A DNA stretch of 64,000 nt from CAZKWG01 sp964615375 (GTDB taxonomy: Bacteria > Myxococcota_A > UBA796 > CAZKWG01), in contig CAZTOW010000020.1 of the NCBI GenBank assembly GCA_964615375.1, forward strand, positions 84,091 to 148,090, given 5' to 3'. Shown one piece after another: positions 9,045-18,300 of the stretch (position 1 is the stretch's first letter; every line of letters starts with the position of its first letter). A program made the position numbers and the translations under genes. The notes beneath the pieces are model-generated. The model had not been told where the DNA came from. It worked only from the letters and a program-made list of their open reading frames with translations, and did not search any database.

Positions 9045-9532
9045 TGGCCGGCGCCGTCCTTGTCGTTGATGTTGGTGGTGGGCTCCTTCTTGATCTCGCC
9101 CTTCAGCTCGATGGGGGTCGAGTTCTGGTTGCCCTTGGGCCCGGTCCAGGTCACGGTCCCCTTCACGTCGGCCATGTCGTCCGACAGCGGGGTCTCGTCC
9201 TTCCAGACGAACTTGTTGGTGAGCGTGAACGTGCCCGACGCGCCCGCGGCGATCTGCTCGTTGAACTCCTGGCTGTTGTTGCCGAGGTCCTGGGCGCCCA
9301 CGCCGATGTGCCACTCGATCTTGTTGACGGTGATCGGCCCGGCGAGGTTGTTCTTGATGGTCACGGGCGCGTTGATCCAGCGCTCGTCCATGCCCTCGGG
9401 GTTCGGCTTGACGTTGACGTCCACCATGCCGATGCCCGCCTCGATCATCGGGCCAGCGGCGGTCTCGGGCTCCTTCTTCTTGCCACAGCCCACGGCGAAG
9501 GCGGTCAGCAGCAGCGCGGTCTTCCAGCTCAT
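9041..9532 (-). CDS. lipoprotein with LEA14/WHy-like beta-sandwich
   Basis: A 163-residue predicted outer-membrane or periplasmic lipoprotein. I chose ATG 9532 because it gives a lipoprotein signal (MSWKTALLLTAFAVGC, lipobox AVGC) and has GGAG seven bases upstream. The start 13 codons earlier lacks this and overlaps nagZ. The mature domain (VTIKNNLAGPITVNKIEWHI..., IAAGASGTFTLTNKF) resembles LEA14/WHy-type domains, in which conserved asparagine-containing strands follow the pattern 'NN....I.V..I.W'. Such domains in bacteria are associated with stress, but the function here is unknown. The gene is coupled to the next by a GTGA overlap. Confidence 0.75.
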   Translation of the reverse strand: MSWKTALLLTAFAVGCGKKKEPETAAGPMIEAGIGMVDVNVKPNPEGMDERWINAPVTIKNNLAGPITVNKIEWHIGVGAQDLGNNSQEFNEQIAAGASGTFTLTNKFVWKDETPLSDDMADVKGTVTWTGPKGNQNSTPIELKGEIKKEPTTNINDKDGAGQ

Positions 9533-9557
9533 GTTCAGCTCCACTTCAGGTTTGGGT

Positions 9558-10661
9558 TCATGCCATGCCATCCATCTTGAAGGCGTGCGCGAGCGCCTGG
9601 TGCGCGGGCGAGCCCAGCACCGAGAGCTCCGGGCGCGCCGCGCGATCCTTGAGGAAGCGCTCGCGGAGCGAGAGGATCCGGCGCTCGCTGTCCTCGGAGA
9701 GGCGGTCCAGCGTCCTGTCCTGCTCCATCAGGCGGATGAGCGTCTCCCAGGCCTGCCACTGCAGATCCAGCTCGTGGCAGAACAGGAAGAGGTCCACGGT
9801 GGCCCGCGTGGCGCGCTCGAGCTGCTGCTCCAGCGGATAACGCCCGGCGACCGCCTTCATCTCCATGTCGTCGCTCACCAGCACGCCGCCGAAGCCCAGC
9901 TCCTCGCGCAGGAGCCCGCGCAGCACCGGGGGCGACATCGTGGCGGGCCAGTCCTCGTCCAGCGCGGGGAAGACGACGTGCGAGCTCATCACCATGCCGA
10001 CCCCTGCCTGCACGGCGGCGCGGAAGGGGCGGAGCTCCACCTCGCGCAGATCGGGGAGCTCCTTCTCCACGCGGGGCAGGTCGTGGTGGCTGTCCTGCTC
10101 GGTGTCGCCGTGGCCGGGGAAGTGCTTGGCGCAGGCGATGAGGCCGCGGTCCTGCATGACCTCGAGGGTGGGGACGGCGTGGCGGATGACGGCGGCGGGG
10201 GTGTTGCCGTAGGCGCGGTCGCCGATGACGGGGTTCTTCGGGTTCGAGTCCACGTCGCAGTCGGGCGCGAAGTTGACGTTGAAGCCCACCGCCAGCAGCT
10301 CGTCGGTCATGGCCGCGGCCAGGGCCCGCGTGCGCCGCGGGTCGTCCACGTTGCCCACCCAGCGCGCCCGCGGCCAGCTCGTGACCTTGATGCGCTGCAC
10401 GCGCCCGCCCTCCTGGTCCACGCCCAGCAGGGGCGGGTGGGTGACGGGGAGCAGGCTGGTGAGCTCGCGGTTCAGCTCGAGGACCTGGGCCGGATCCTCG
10501 ACGTTGCGGGCGAAGAGGATGAAGCCGCCCGGCGTGGCCTCGCGCACGAAGGCCCGAAGCTCCGGCGAGGGCGCGCTGCCCTGGATGCCGATCATCAGGC
10601 GCTGCCCGGCGCGGCGCTTGCGCCAGGAGAGCGTGGTCTGCTCGCCGTAGGCCAGGCTCAT
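9558..10661 (-). CDS. nagZ: beta-N-acetylhexosaminidase (GH3), peptidoglycan recycling
   Basis: A 367-residue family-3 glycoside hydrolase that removes N-acetylglucosamine from muropeptides in cell-wall recycling. The diagnostic NagZ motif KHFPGHGDTEQDSHHDLP is intact, including the histidine/aspartate dyad, as is the nucleophile region VLVSDDMEMKAVAGRY. Other family segments are GVDQEGGRVQRI and GDRAYG. No signal peptide is seen, so the enzyme is probably cytoplasmic as usual for NagZ. Its ATG overlaps the stop of the epimerase gene (ATGA), indicating translational coupling. The metabolic link between the two is not obvious. Confidence 0.95.
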   Translation of the reverse strand: MSLAYGEQTTLSWRKRRAGQRLMIGIQGSAPSPELRAFVREATPGGFILFARNVEDPAQVLELNRELTSLLPVTHPPLLGVDQEGGRVQRIKVTSWPRARWVGNVDDPRRTRALAAAMTDELLAVGFNVNFAPDCDVDSNPKNPVIGDRAYGNTPAAVIRHAVPTLEVMQDRGLIACAKHFPGHGDTEQDSHHDLPRVEKELPDLREVELRPFRAAVQAGVGMVMSSHVVFPALDEDWPATMSPPVLRGLLREELGFGGVLVSDDMEMKAVAGRYPLEQQLERATRATVDLFLFCHELDLQWQAWETLIRLMEQDRTLDRLSEDSERRILSLRERFLKDRAARPELSVLGSPAHQALAHAFKMDGMA

Positions 10662-11125
10662 CCGGCCTCGCTCGTGGAGGCGTGGCCCTGGTCCGCGTGC
10701 CCTTGCTCGGAGCGCGGGTGCTCGGCCAGCTCGATCAGCACCCCGCCCGCCGACTTCGGGTGGATGAAGACCACGCGCGTCCCGTGGGCGCCCGGCTTCG
10801 GCGCGTCCGAGAGGAAGCGGTAGCCGCGCGCCTGGAGGCGGGCCATGTCCGCGTCGATGTCGTCGGTCTCGAAGCAGAGGTGGTGCAGCCCGCCGCCGCG
10901 GGTCTCCAGGAACTTCTGCACCGGGCCCTGCCCGTCGAGCGGGTGGATGAGCTCGATGTGCGTGCCCGGCACCGACAGAAAGGCCGTGCGCGTCTGCGCG
11001 GAGACGACGTCCTCCTGACCCTCCAGGGGCAGCCCCAGGTCCTCGGCGAAGCGCCGGATGGCCTCGGCGAGGTCGGGGACCGCGACGGCGATGTGATCGA
11101 GGCGGGTGATCATCCGCTCAACCAT
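10658..11125 (-). CDS. mce: methylmalonyl-CoA epimerase (VOC family)
   Basis: A 155-residue (or 151 if it starts at ATG 11113) vicinal-oxygen-chelate enzyme that interconverts the epimers of methylmalonyl-CoA in propionate and branched-chain metabolism. The family frame is clear: RLDHIAVAVPDL, then THIELIHPLD, GGGLHHLCFETDDID and GVLIELAEH. Together these supply the metal-binding histidines and final glutamate. The start is uncertain: ATG 11125 has no good ribosome site, while ATG 11113 gives the typical MITRLDH beginning. The C-terminal tail (SEQGHADQGHASTSEAG) is low complexity and extends beyond the domain. It is first in a compact minus-strand operon with nagZ. Confidence 0.88.
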   Translation of the reverse strand: MVERMITRLDHIAVAVPDLAEAIRRFAEDLGLPLEGQEDVVSAQTRTAFLSVPGTHIELIHPLDGQGPVQKFLETRGGGLHHLCFETDDIDADMARLQARGYRFLSDAPKPGAHGTRVVFIHPKSAGGVLIELAEHPRSEQGHADQGHASTSEAG

Positions 11126-11173
11126 AACGGACGCGCCGGCCCTGTGCTAAGGTCACCCTCCACGGAGACTGGA

Positions 11174-11767
11174 ATGCCCGGCGACAGCCGCGCCACGCCC
11201 TCGCTCTACCAGCCGCGCTACACCGCGCGGAGGGCCTGGTTCGCCCTCTTCGGGGCGGCCTTCCGCCTGCTGGGCGAGGACGGGATCCTGCGCTTCTACG
11301 TCAAGCAGCGGGCCTTCCGCCTCCGGGAGGAGCTGGTCGTCTACGCCGATGAGCAGCAGACGCGGCCCATGCTGCGCATCCGGGCGCGCCAGGTGCTGGA
11401 CATCTCGGCCACCTACGATGTGACCGACGCGAACACCGGGGAGGTGGCGGGCGCGCTGCGGCGCAGCGGGCTGCGCTCCATCCTGCGGGACGAGTGGGCG
11501 GTGCTGGGGCCGGGGGACACGACCCTGGGGAAGCTGGAGGAGGACTCGGCCGTCATGGCGCTGCTCCGCCGCTTCCTGTCCAACCTCATCCCGCTCCGCT
11601 ACACGCTGACCCTCGAGGGGCGCGAGGTGGGCCACATCGTTCAGCACTGGAACCCCTTCGTGCTCAGCTACGACGTGGACCTGCGCGCCGCCGATGGCCA
11701 GCTGGACCCCCGGCTGGGCGTGGCCATCCCGGTGCTGCTGCTGGCCATCGAGGGGCGGCAGCAATAG
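11174..11767 (+). CDS. LURP-one-related (tubby-like) protein
   Basis: A 197-residue protein similar to the LURP-one-related/scramblase-like family (a tubby C-terminal type beta-barrel around a central helix). The signs are RYTARRAWFALFGAAFRLL, then LRIRARQVLDISATYDVTDANTGEVAGALRR, followed by DEWAVLGPG and a hydrophobic C-terminal helix region (VAIPVLLLAIEG). The function of bacterial members is unknown; a lipid or membrane association has been proposed for the family. The start is ATG 11174, preceded by a GGAGA-like site; the open frame upstream is a shadow of the epimerase gene. It lies four bases before a methyltransferase gene. Confidence 0.75.
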   Translation: MPGDSRATPSLYQPRYTARRAWFALFGAAFRLLGEDGILRFYVKQRAFRLREELVVYADEQQTRPMLRIRARQVLDISATYDVTDANTGEVAGALRRSGLRSILRDEWAVLGPGDTTLGKLEEDSAVMALLRRFLSNLIPLRYTLTLEGREVGHIVQHWNPFVLSYDVDLRAADGQLDPRLGVAIPVLLLAIEGRQQ

Positions 11768-11771
11768 CGCG

Positions 11772-12584
11772 ATGGACACCTCGCGCATCAGCCCCACCGC
11801 CCACTACACCGGCACCATCTGGGCGCGCGCGGGGCTCTCGCACCCTGCCCTCTCCGGCGCGCTGAGCCCGACGCTCTTCTACCTGGCGCGGCCCGTCCTC
11901 TGGGCGGCGAGGCCCCTGCTGGGGGGGCTCTCCCTGGACGGGGCGCTGCTGAAGCGCCATCAGGTGGTGGAGGCCCGGCTGGAGGCGGCCATCGCCGAGC
12001 GCGGGGTGCGACAGGTGGTGGAGATCGCCGCCGGGCTCTCGGCGCGCGGGCTGCGGGTGAGCGCGCGGCACGATCTCCCCTACATCGAGGGCGATCTGCC
12101 CGGCATGGCGGCCCGGAAGCGCGCGGCGCTGGACGGCGTGCGCGGCCCGCGCCACCACGTCGTGTCGCTCAACGCCCTGCTGGACCAGGGACCGGAGAGC
12201 CTGGTCGAGGCCACCGCGGGTCTGCTGGACCCCACCCAGCCGGTCGCGGTGATCACGGAGGGCCTGCTGCTCTACCTGCCGCGGGCCCAGGTCGAGGCGC
12301 TCTGGGCGCGGATCGCGCGCTTCCTGGGCGGCTTCCCGTCGGGGGTCTACCTCACGGACCTCATCAGCAAGGACGCGCTGACCCGCTTTCCGCTGGTCGG
12401 CGCCTTCTTCGGGATGCTCAGCGTCGTGGCGCGCGGGAAGGTGGCGGCCCACTACGGATCTCCGGACGAGGCCGCGGCGGTGTTGCGGGCGGCGGGCTTC
12501 GGGGCGGTGGAGGTCCACGACGCGAGCGGCGGACCGGCGTCGCCGACGGGCATGCAGCAGGTGTTGGAGGCGTGGGTGGGCTAG
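11772..12584 (+). CDS. class I SAM-dependent methyltransferase, leucine carboxyl methyltransferase (LCM) family
   Basis: A 270-residue protein resembling the LCM/PPM1-type O-methyltransferases common in actinobacteria and myxobacteria. The SAM site is suggested by QVVEIAAGLSARGLRVS (motif I, with an alanine-rich loop) and by IEGDLPGMAARKRAAL. The VAVITEGLLLYLPRAQVEALW segment corresponds to the conserved E-G-(L/V)-x-x-Y motif of the family. The start ATG 11772 directly follows the stop of the LURP-like gene, so the two are co-transcribed. The substrate cannot be told from sequence. Confidence 0.8.
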   Translation: MDTSRISPTAHYTGTIWARAGLSHPALSGALSPTLFYLARPVLWAARPLLGGLSLDGALLKRHQVVEARLEAAIAERGVRQVVEIAAGLSARGLRVSARHDLPYIEGDLPGMAARKRAALDGVRGPRHHVVSLNALLDQGPESLVEATAGLLDPTQPVAVITEGLLLYLPRAQVEALWARIARFLGGFPSGVYLTDLISKDALTRFPLVGAFFGMLSVVARGKVAAHYGSPDEAAAVLRAAGFGAVEVHDASGGPASPTGMQQVLEAWVG

Positions 12585-12641
12585 GGTCGCGCCGACCGCC
12601 GCCCCCACCCATCCCGCCCGCGAGCCGGTTAGTCCCCGCCC

Positions 12642-14098
12642 ATGGCGCCCCGAATCCTGCTCGGTCAGTCCGACTTCGTCTCGCTGCGCGAGGCCGGGGC
12701 GCTCTACGTGGACAAGTCCGCCTTCGTCGCCGAGGTCCTCGACGCGCCGGCCCAGGTGTTGCTCCACCCTCGCCCCCGGCGCTTCGGCAAGACCCTGAAC
12801 CTCAGCATGGCGGCGGCCTTCCTGGGCCGCGGCCCGGATCGCTCGGCCCTGTTCGCCGACCTGGAGATCTGGCGAGACGCCGCGGCCCGCGAGCACTTTC
12901 AGCGCTACCCCCTCATCCGGCTGACCTTCAAGGATCTCAAGCAGCGGAGCTGGGTCGAGGCGCGCGCGGCCGTGGCCACGGCCCTCTCGGCCGAGGTGGC
13001 CCGACATGGCGAGGCGATCGAGGATGAGCGCCTGGATCCTGCCCTGCGCCGCCGCCTCCTGGCTGTGCGGGACGGAGAGGGAGACCTCACCCGGGCCCTG
13101 TTGGACCTCTCCGAGGCGCTGGCCACCGTCCACGGGGTCCGCGTCGTCCTGCTCATCGACGAGTACGACGCCGGCGTGCTCACCGCCTGGGAGCAGGGCT
13201 ACCACGAGGAGGCGGTGGCCTTCTTCCGCGCGCTGCTCTCGTCGGGGCTGAAGGACAACCCTCACCTGTTCAAGGGCGTGCTCACCGGCGTGCTGCGTGT
13301 GGCCCGTGAGTCCATGTTCTCGGGCCTCAACAACGTCGCCGTCTACTCCCTGCTGCACCCGCGCACCGGAGCCCTCTTCGGCTTCACGGAGCCCGAGGTC
13401 AGCGCGCTGCTCGGCGCCCACGGGCGCGACGCCGAGCTCGACGAGGTGCGCCGCTGGTACAACGGCTACCGCTTCGGCGAGGCCACCGTATACAACCCCT
13501 GGTCGATCCTCTGCTTCCTCGCCGATCCCCACTCTCCGCCTTCCCCCTGGTGGTTGAACACCTCGGAGAACGGGCTCGTGCGCGCGCTGCTGCTGGACAG
13601 CGCCGACCTGCACGGGGACGTGCTCACCCTCCTGGCGGGCGGCGCCATCGAGGCGCGGATCGAGGAGAGCCTGTCGCTTCGAGAGCTCCGCGGCGCCAGC
13701 GTGTGGAGCCTCCTCCTCTTCGGCGGCTACCTCAGCGCCGAGCGCGTCACACAGGCGCGGGGGCGGGCGCTGGCCTCGCTGCGCATCCCCAACTTCGAGG
13801 TGCGGACCCTCTGGGAGGACACCTTCCTGGACTGGATGGAGCGGACGGCGGGCGCGCCGACGTGCTGATCATCCCGCGCGCGCCGGGAGGGCCTGGGCTC
13901 GTGCTGGAGTTCAAGCGACGGCAGCCGGGCAGGGACCTGGCGCGCTCGGCCGAGGAGGCGCTGATCCAGATTCAGGAGCGCGGCTACGCCGCGGAGCTGG
14001 AGGCGGCCGGAGCGGCGCCGATCCGCAGGATCGGGATCGCGTTCTCGGGCAAGGAGGTCGCGGTGCGCTGCGCTGGCGACGGAGCGCGCGCGCCCTGA
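12642..14098 (+). pseudogene. decayed AAA-ATPase-like/PD-(D/E)XK protein (internal deletion plus frameshift)
   Basis: The first frame (12642-13868) encodes an N-terminal AAA-ATPase_like region: DFVSLREAGALYVDKSAFV, a P-loop-like RPRRFGKTLNLSM, LLIDEYDAGV, and a lid with YNGYRFG and YNPWSI. The C-terminal nuclease domain (PDDEXK_9 type) continues only in another frame, from GRADVLIIPR at about 13850 to 14098: LVLEFKRR, then EEALIQIQERGY. In intact relatives about 130-150 residues lie between the FLDWMER-like and GRADVL-like segments; here they are missing and the frame changes at the junction (about 13845-13855). The ATPase part could still be made, ending at the TGA at 13868. The family is often multicopy and mobile; its function is unknown. 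Confidence 0.8.
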
Positions 14099-14114
14099 GC
14101 GTCAGGCTCCCCGC

Positions 14115-15329
14115 TCACTCCCACAGCACCATGTACCCGTTGATCTCCACAGGGCGCTCCTCGATCCAGGTCAGCAGCGCCTCCGTCGAGGAGGCCACGG
14201 TCTCGGCGTCGTAGACGGCGAGCGGGTCCGCCTCCACGTAGTCCCCGATCCGCTCCCGGGTCTGCTCGGCGTAGCCCAGGAGATCGGAGCTCGTCATCAG
14301 CTCGGCGGACTGGAGGATGGCCGCCTCGAGCTCGGCCCTGCAGGCGTCGTCCGACTCGCAGAAGCGGCCGAGCCAGCCGATGGGCTCCCCGGCGAGCACC
14401 TCCCGGTAGCCGTTGTGGAAGGTCGAGTCCGCGCCCCAGGGCACGAGGCTGACCTGGTCCTCCACCGGGTCGTGGTAGGCGAAGAAGTTGTTCAGACCAT
14501 ACGAGTAGCTGTCCGGGTGGTTGACGACGCGCTCCGCCGCGAGGAAGCCGAGGAGATCCTCCCAGTCGAAGGCCACGCGCAGGGCGTCGAGCGTGCCCGT
14601 CTCCACCGCGGCGACCGCGCTGGCCAGGGCCGCGTCGGGGTCGGGCTCGCCGTCGCCCGCCTCCTGGAGCTCGAAGCAGGTGCCGTCGCTGTTGAAGTCG
14701 CAGCCGGGTGTCCGCTCGTAGAGGTTGCCCTCGCTCCCGGGCCACTCCCGGTCCACGAACTGGCTGTCCATGCTCTCCAGGATGGTGTAGAGCCCCTTGT
14801 CCTCCCCATTCAGCGTGACCCAGGCGTACCCGGTGCGCGGCGCGGGCAGGCCCGCGGAGGCGAAGAACCGGTAGGCGAGGACCTGGGTCATCATCGTCGG
14901 ATCCCAGTAGTTGTTCTGCAGCGTGAGACGGTCGAGGCCGTAGAATCGCTCGTCGCTGTAGTCCTCGAACTTGATCTTGAAGCTCGCCTTCGCGTCGATA
15001 GGTTGGAAGCTGGCCGTCCCTTTCAAACGCACTCCGACCCGCGACCACGTGTGTTCACCGACGGTCACCGCGCCGTCCACGTAGGTCGTAGGCTCCGCCT
15101 CCAGCGCGAGGTAGGACGCCTCCGAGAGCTCAATGTCGATGAACAGGATGTCGGTCTCGCTGAAGACCGGCTTCCCCACGACTCCGGCTGGCCCATCGGT
15201 GACCAGCGGGTCTCGAAATGCGTCCCGAAGATCGGCCTGGGCGGACGGGTCCGCGCCCGGGCCTTCACCGCCCCCCGGCGCCGACGTGGACGTACAGGCG
15301 AGCAGGGACCAGAGGAGCGCGGCGACCAT
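14115..15329 (-). CDS. CotH-kinase family lipoprotein
   Basis: A 404-residue predicted lipoprotein (MVAALLWSLLACTS, lipobox LLAC). The mature protein matches the CotH kinase family: RVGVRLKGTASFQ, ASFKIKFEDY..ERFYGLDRLTLQNNYWDPTMM, AYRFFASAGLPAPRTGYAWVTLNGEDKGLYTILE (the ATP-site-like region), and a distal NNFFAYHDP/VPWGADSTF aspartate motif. Bacillus CotH phosphorylates spore-coat proteins. Secreted homologues in other bacteria are of unknown function but are thought to modify surface proteins or bind glycans. It starts 24 bases upstream-side of the cyclase stop, so the 1402-aa cyclase gene and this gene read in the same direction and may share a transcript. It is convergent with the pseudogene on the left. 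Confidence 0.88.
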   Translation of the reverse strand: MVAALLWSLLACTSTSAPGGGEGPGADPSAQADLRDAFRDPLVTDGPAGVVGKPVFSETDILFIDIELSEASYLALEAEPTTYVDGAVTVGEHTWSRVGVRLKGTASFQPIDAKASFKIKFEDYSDERFYGLDRLTLQNNYWDPTMMTQVLAYRFFASAGLPAPRTGYAWVTLNGEDKGLYTILESMDSQFVDREWPGSEGNLYERTPGCDFNSDGTCFELQEAGDGEPDPDAALASAVAAVETGTLDALRVAFDWEDLLGFLAAERVVNHPDSYSYGLNNFFAYHDPVEDQVSLVPWGADSTFHNGYREVLAGEPIGWLGRFCESDDACRAELEAAILQSAELMTSSDLLGYAEQTRERIGDYVEADPLAVYDAETVASSTEALLTWIEERPVEINGYMVLWE

Positions 15330-15353
15330 GCTGATCCCCTAACACGCCCGGGA

Positions 15354-18300
15354 TCAGCCCACCGGACCCCGCTCCCGCTCCATCCGCCGAAGCTCCGCCA
15401 CGATCCCCCGGTCCTCGAAGATCGCCCGCGCCCGCGCCCGCAGCGCCTCGCGGCGGTGAGGCAGGGCCTCGCTGGCGTCCAGGAGGCAGACGCCGAGCTC
15501 CCAAGGGTTCGGGCTCTTCTCCAGCACTGCGATGGCCCGGTCGAAGATCGGCTCGGCCGCCGCCGCGCCGCGACGGAGCGCGAGGTCGCGGGCTCGGATG
15601 CGCAGGGCCGGGCCGCGCAGGTAGGGGTAGAGGCGACCCACGACCGCCGCCTTCAGGCGCGCCAGCAGCACGATCCGGCGCAGCTTCCAGCGCGGCACGG
15701 AGACCGCCCCCCGCTCCAGCGCGAACAGCGCGGCCTCGGCGGCGTCGATGAGCCCCTTCTGGCAGAAGGGCACCATGACCTGGTAGGCCCAGACCGCGGC
15801 GAAGGTGCGCAGGGCCTGGCGCGCGGCCCCCTCCACGTCGCCCTCGCGCACGGCGAGGTTGGCCAGGTGGTTGTTGGCCGTGCAGATGTTGGCCTGGTCC
15901 AGCATCTCCAGGCTGGTCGCCAGGCCCTCCTCCAGCTCCAGGCGCGCCGCCTCGGCGTCCGAGCGCCCCAGCAGGTAGCGGCACATCGGCGCCCAGCCGT
16001 GGCTCCAGGCCTGGTGCCGCCGGGCGTTCAGCACGCGGGCGACGGAGGCCATCTCCAGGAAGCTGCGCAGCGCGAGATCGAGCTCCGCCTGCAGGAAGTA
16101 CGTGACGGCGCGCAGCATGATCGCCGTCTGGATCTCCCACATCTCGCCCACGTCGCGGAAGCGGCGCACGGCGTCCACCGCGTAGGAGACCCCCAGCTCC
16201 AGGTCGTTGGCGAAGGTGGCGCAGGTGCCGAGCCGGCTGACCGCCGTGGCCTCCGCCACCGGATCCCCCGCCTGGATCGCCAGATCCAGCCCGCGCTGCG
16301 TCTCCAGCGGCGCCTTCTTCAGCAGGCCCGCCGCCGACAGCAGGGTCCCGTAGAAGGTCAGCGCCACGCTGTGGCCGTAGTCCGAGCCCGTGCGCCGCCC
16401 CAGGTTCAGCGCCGCCAGCGTCGCCCAGGCCAGCTTGGCCGCGTCTACAAAATAGTAGATGCGGATCATGGAGATGAGCGTGGCGAGCTGCTCGAGCTGC
16501 CGCTCCACCAGCACGCGATCCCGCGTGGGCCGCACGCCGAAGGCTTCCCCCCACAGCACCAGGGCCCCCTGGACCAGGATCTGCACGCCCAGCCCCAGGA
16601 GCGTCTGCGGCGTCCGCCGCCCGTTCAGCCGGAGCGAGGTCTCCAGCGCCATGGTCGCCAGCCCCAGCTCCCCCATCTCCTGGTAGACGCGGCCGAGCCC
16701 CTCGTAGACGTCCGCCTTCTCCGAGCGCGAGCCCGCCTCGTCCAGGCAGCCCTCCAGCATGCGCACGGCCTCGGCGTAGCTGCCCTCCTGCAGCAGGGTC
16801 TGGGCGAGCTCGCGCCGCACCCTCGCGAGCTCCACCCGGTCGGGGGGCTGCTCGGCGGAGAGGAGCTCGATGGCGCGCTCGTAGTGGTGGGCGGCGTCGC
16901 GGTTGGCGTACTGCTCCCGCGCGCGGCGCGCCGCGATCAGCGTGTACTGGAGGCCCTTCCGGGCGTCGTTGGCCGCCAGGTAGTGGAAGGCCAGCAGGCC
17001 GGGGCTGGCGTCGGCGGCGCGGAGCTCCAGCGCGCGGGCGAAGCGGCCGTGCAGCTCGGCGCGCGCCGAGAGGAGCTGGGCGTTGTAGGCGACGTTCTGG
17101 ATGAGGACGTGCTGGAAGGCCAGCGTGAGCGGGCGCTCGTTCTCCACCACCACCAGCCCCAGCTCGCCGAGGCGCGCCACGCTGGCGCGGGCCTCCGCCT
17201 CCCCGATCTCGGGCGGCAGCAGCGACAGGATCTCCTCGAGGGTGAAGACCCGGCCCACGATGGAGGCGCTCTTGATCAGCGCCTGCTCCCGCGGATCCAG
17301 GCGGTCGATGCGGCTCAGCACCACGTCCTGGACGGAGTCGGGGATCGTGATCTCGGCCAGATCCTCGGGGATGGCGACGGAGCCGCCCAGGGTCCCCCGC
17401 CCGTAGCGCTCGGTGAGCCCGTGGACGATGGACTCGATGAAGAAGGGGTTGCCCTGCGCCTTCGACAGGATGAGCTGCTCGAGCCCCAGGTTGGGGAGGG
17501 CGAGCGGGAGGCGGGCGCGCACCAGCTCCACGCTCTCCGGCTCCGAGAGCCGCGTGAGCTCGACCGGATAGAACCAGGAGAGCGCGCGCAGGCTGCGCAG
17601 GTTCTCGCTGGGGCGGGTGGTGAGCAGCATCAGCACCGGCAGGGTCTCCACCCGGGCGGCGATGTGCTCCAGCAGGGCCAGCGAGGCGGTGTCCGCCCAG
17701 TGGACGTCCTCCACCACCAGCAGCAGCGGGCCGCGGCGGGCGTGGCGCTCGACGAGGCGGGCGATCAGCTCGAAGAGGCGCTGGTGCTTGCTGCGCGCGT
17801 CCAGGCTGCGGGTGAGCGGGTCCTCCTCGACGGTGAGCCCCAGCGCCGCCGCCAGCAGCGGGGCCCAGGGGGCGCTCTTGTCGTCCACCCCCAGCAGGGC
17901 GGCGCGGATGCGCTCCAGGCTCTGCTCCGTGCGCAGCAGCGGGTCCAGCTCCAGCAGCTCCCCGAGCAGCGCCTTCCAGGGGAAGAAGGGGGTGTACATC
18001 TCGAACGAGAAGCAGGCCCCCGACAGCGCCCCGAAGCCCTGGAGCCGGGCCTCCACCAGCACGGTGGACGCGAGGCTGGTCTTGCCGATGCCCGCCTCCC
18101 CCGAGACCATCGCCACCCGCCCGCCCTCCTCGGCCACCCCCTCCAGCAGCGCGCGCAGGGTCTCCAGCTCCGCCCGCCGCCCGATCAACGCCTGGCGCGG
18201 GGCGGTCGTCTCCTGGACACGGTCCAGAGAGGAGCGCGAGTGCAGGCGGAAGGTCGAGAGCGGCTCGGTCACGCCCTTGAGCCGCACCCCGTCCACGCGG

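Noticed and set aside
10241..10251. GGTTCGAGTCC, a tRNA T-loop-like string
   Set aside because: It lies in the coding sequence of nagZ (DVDSNPKNP) and no acceptor or anticodon stems surround it.
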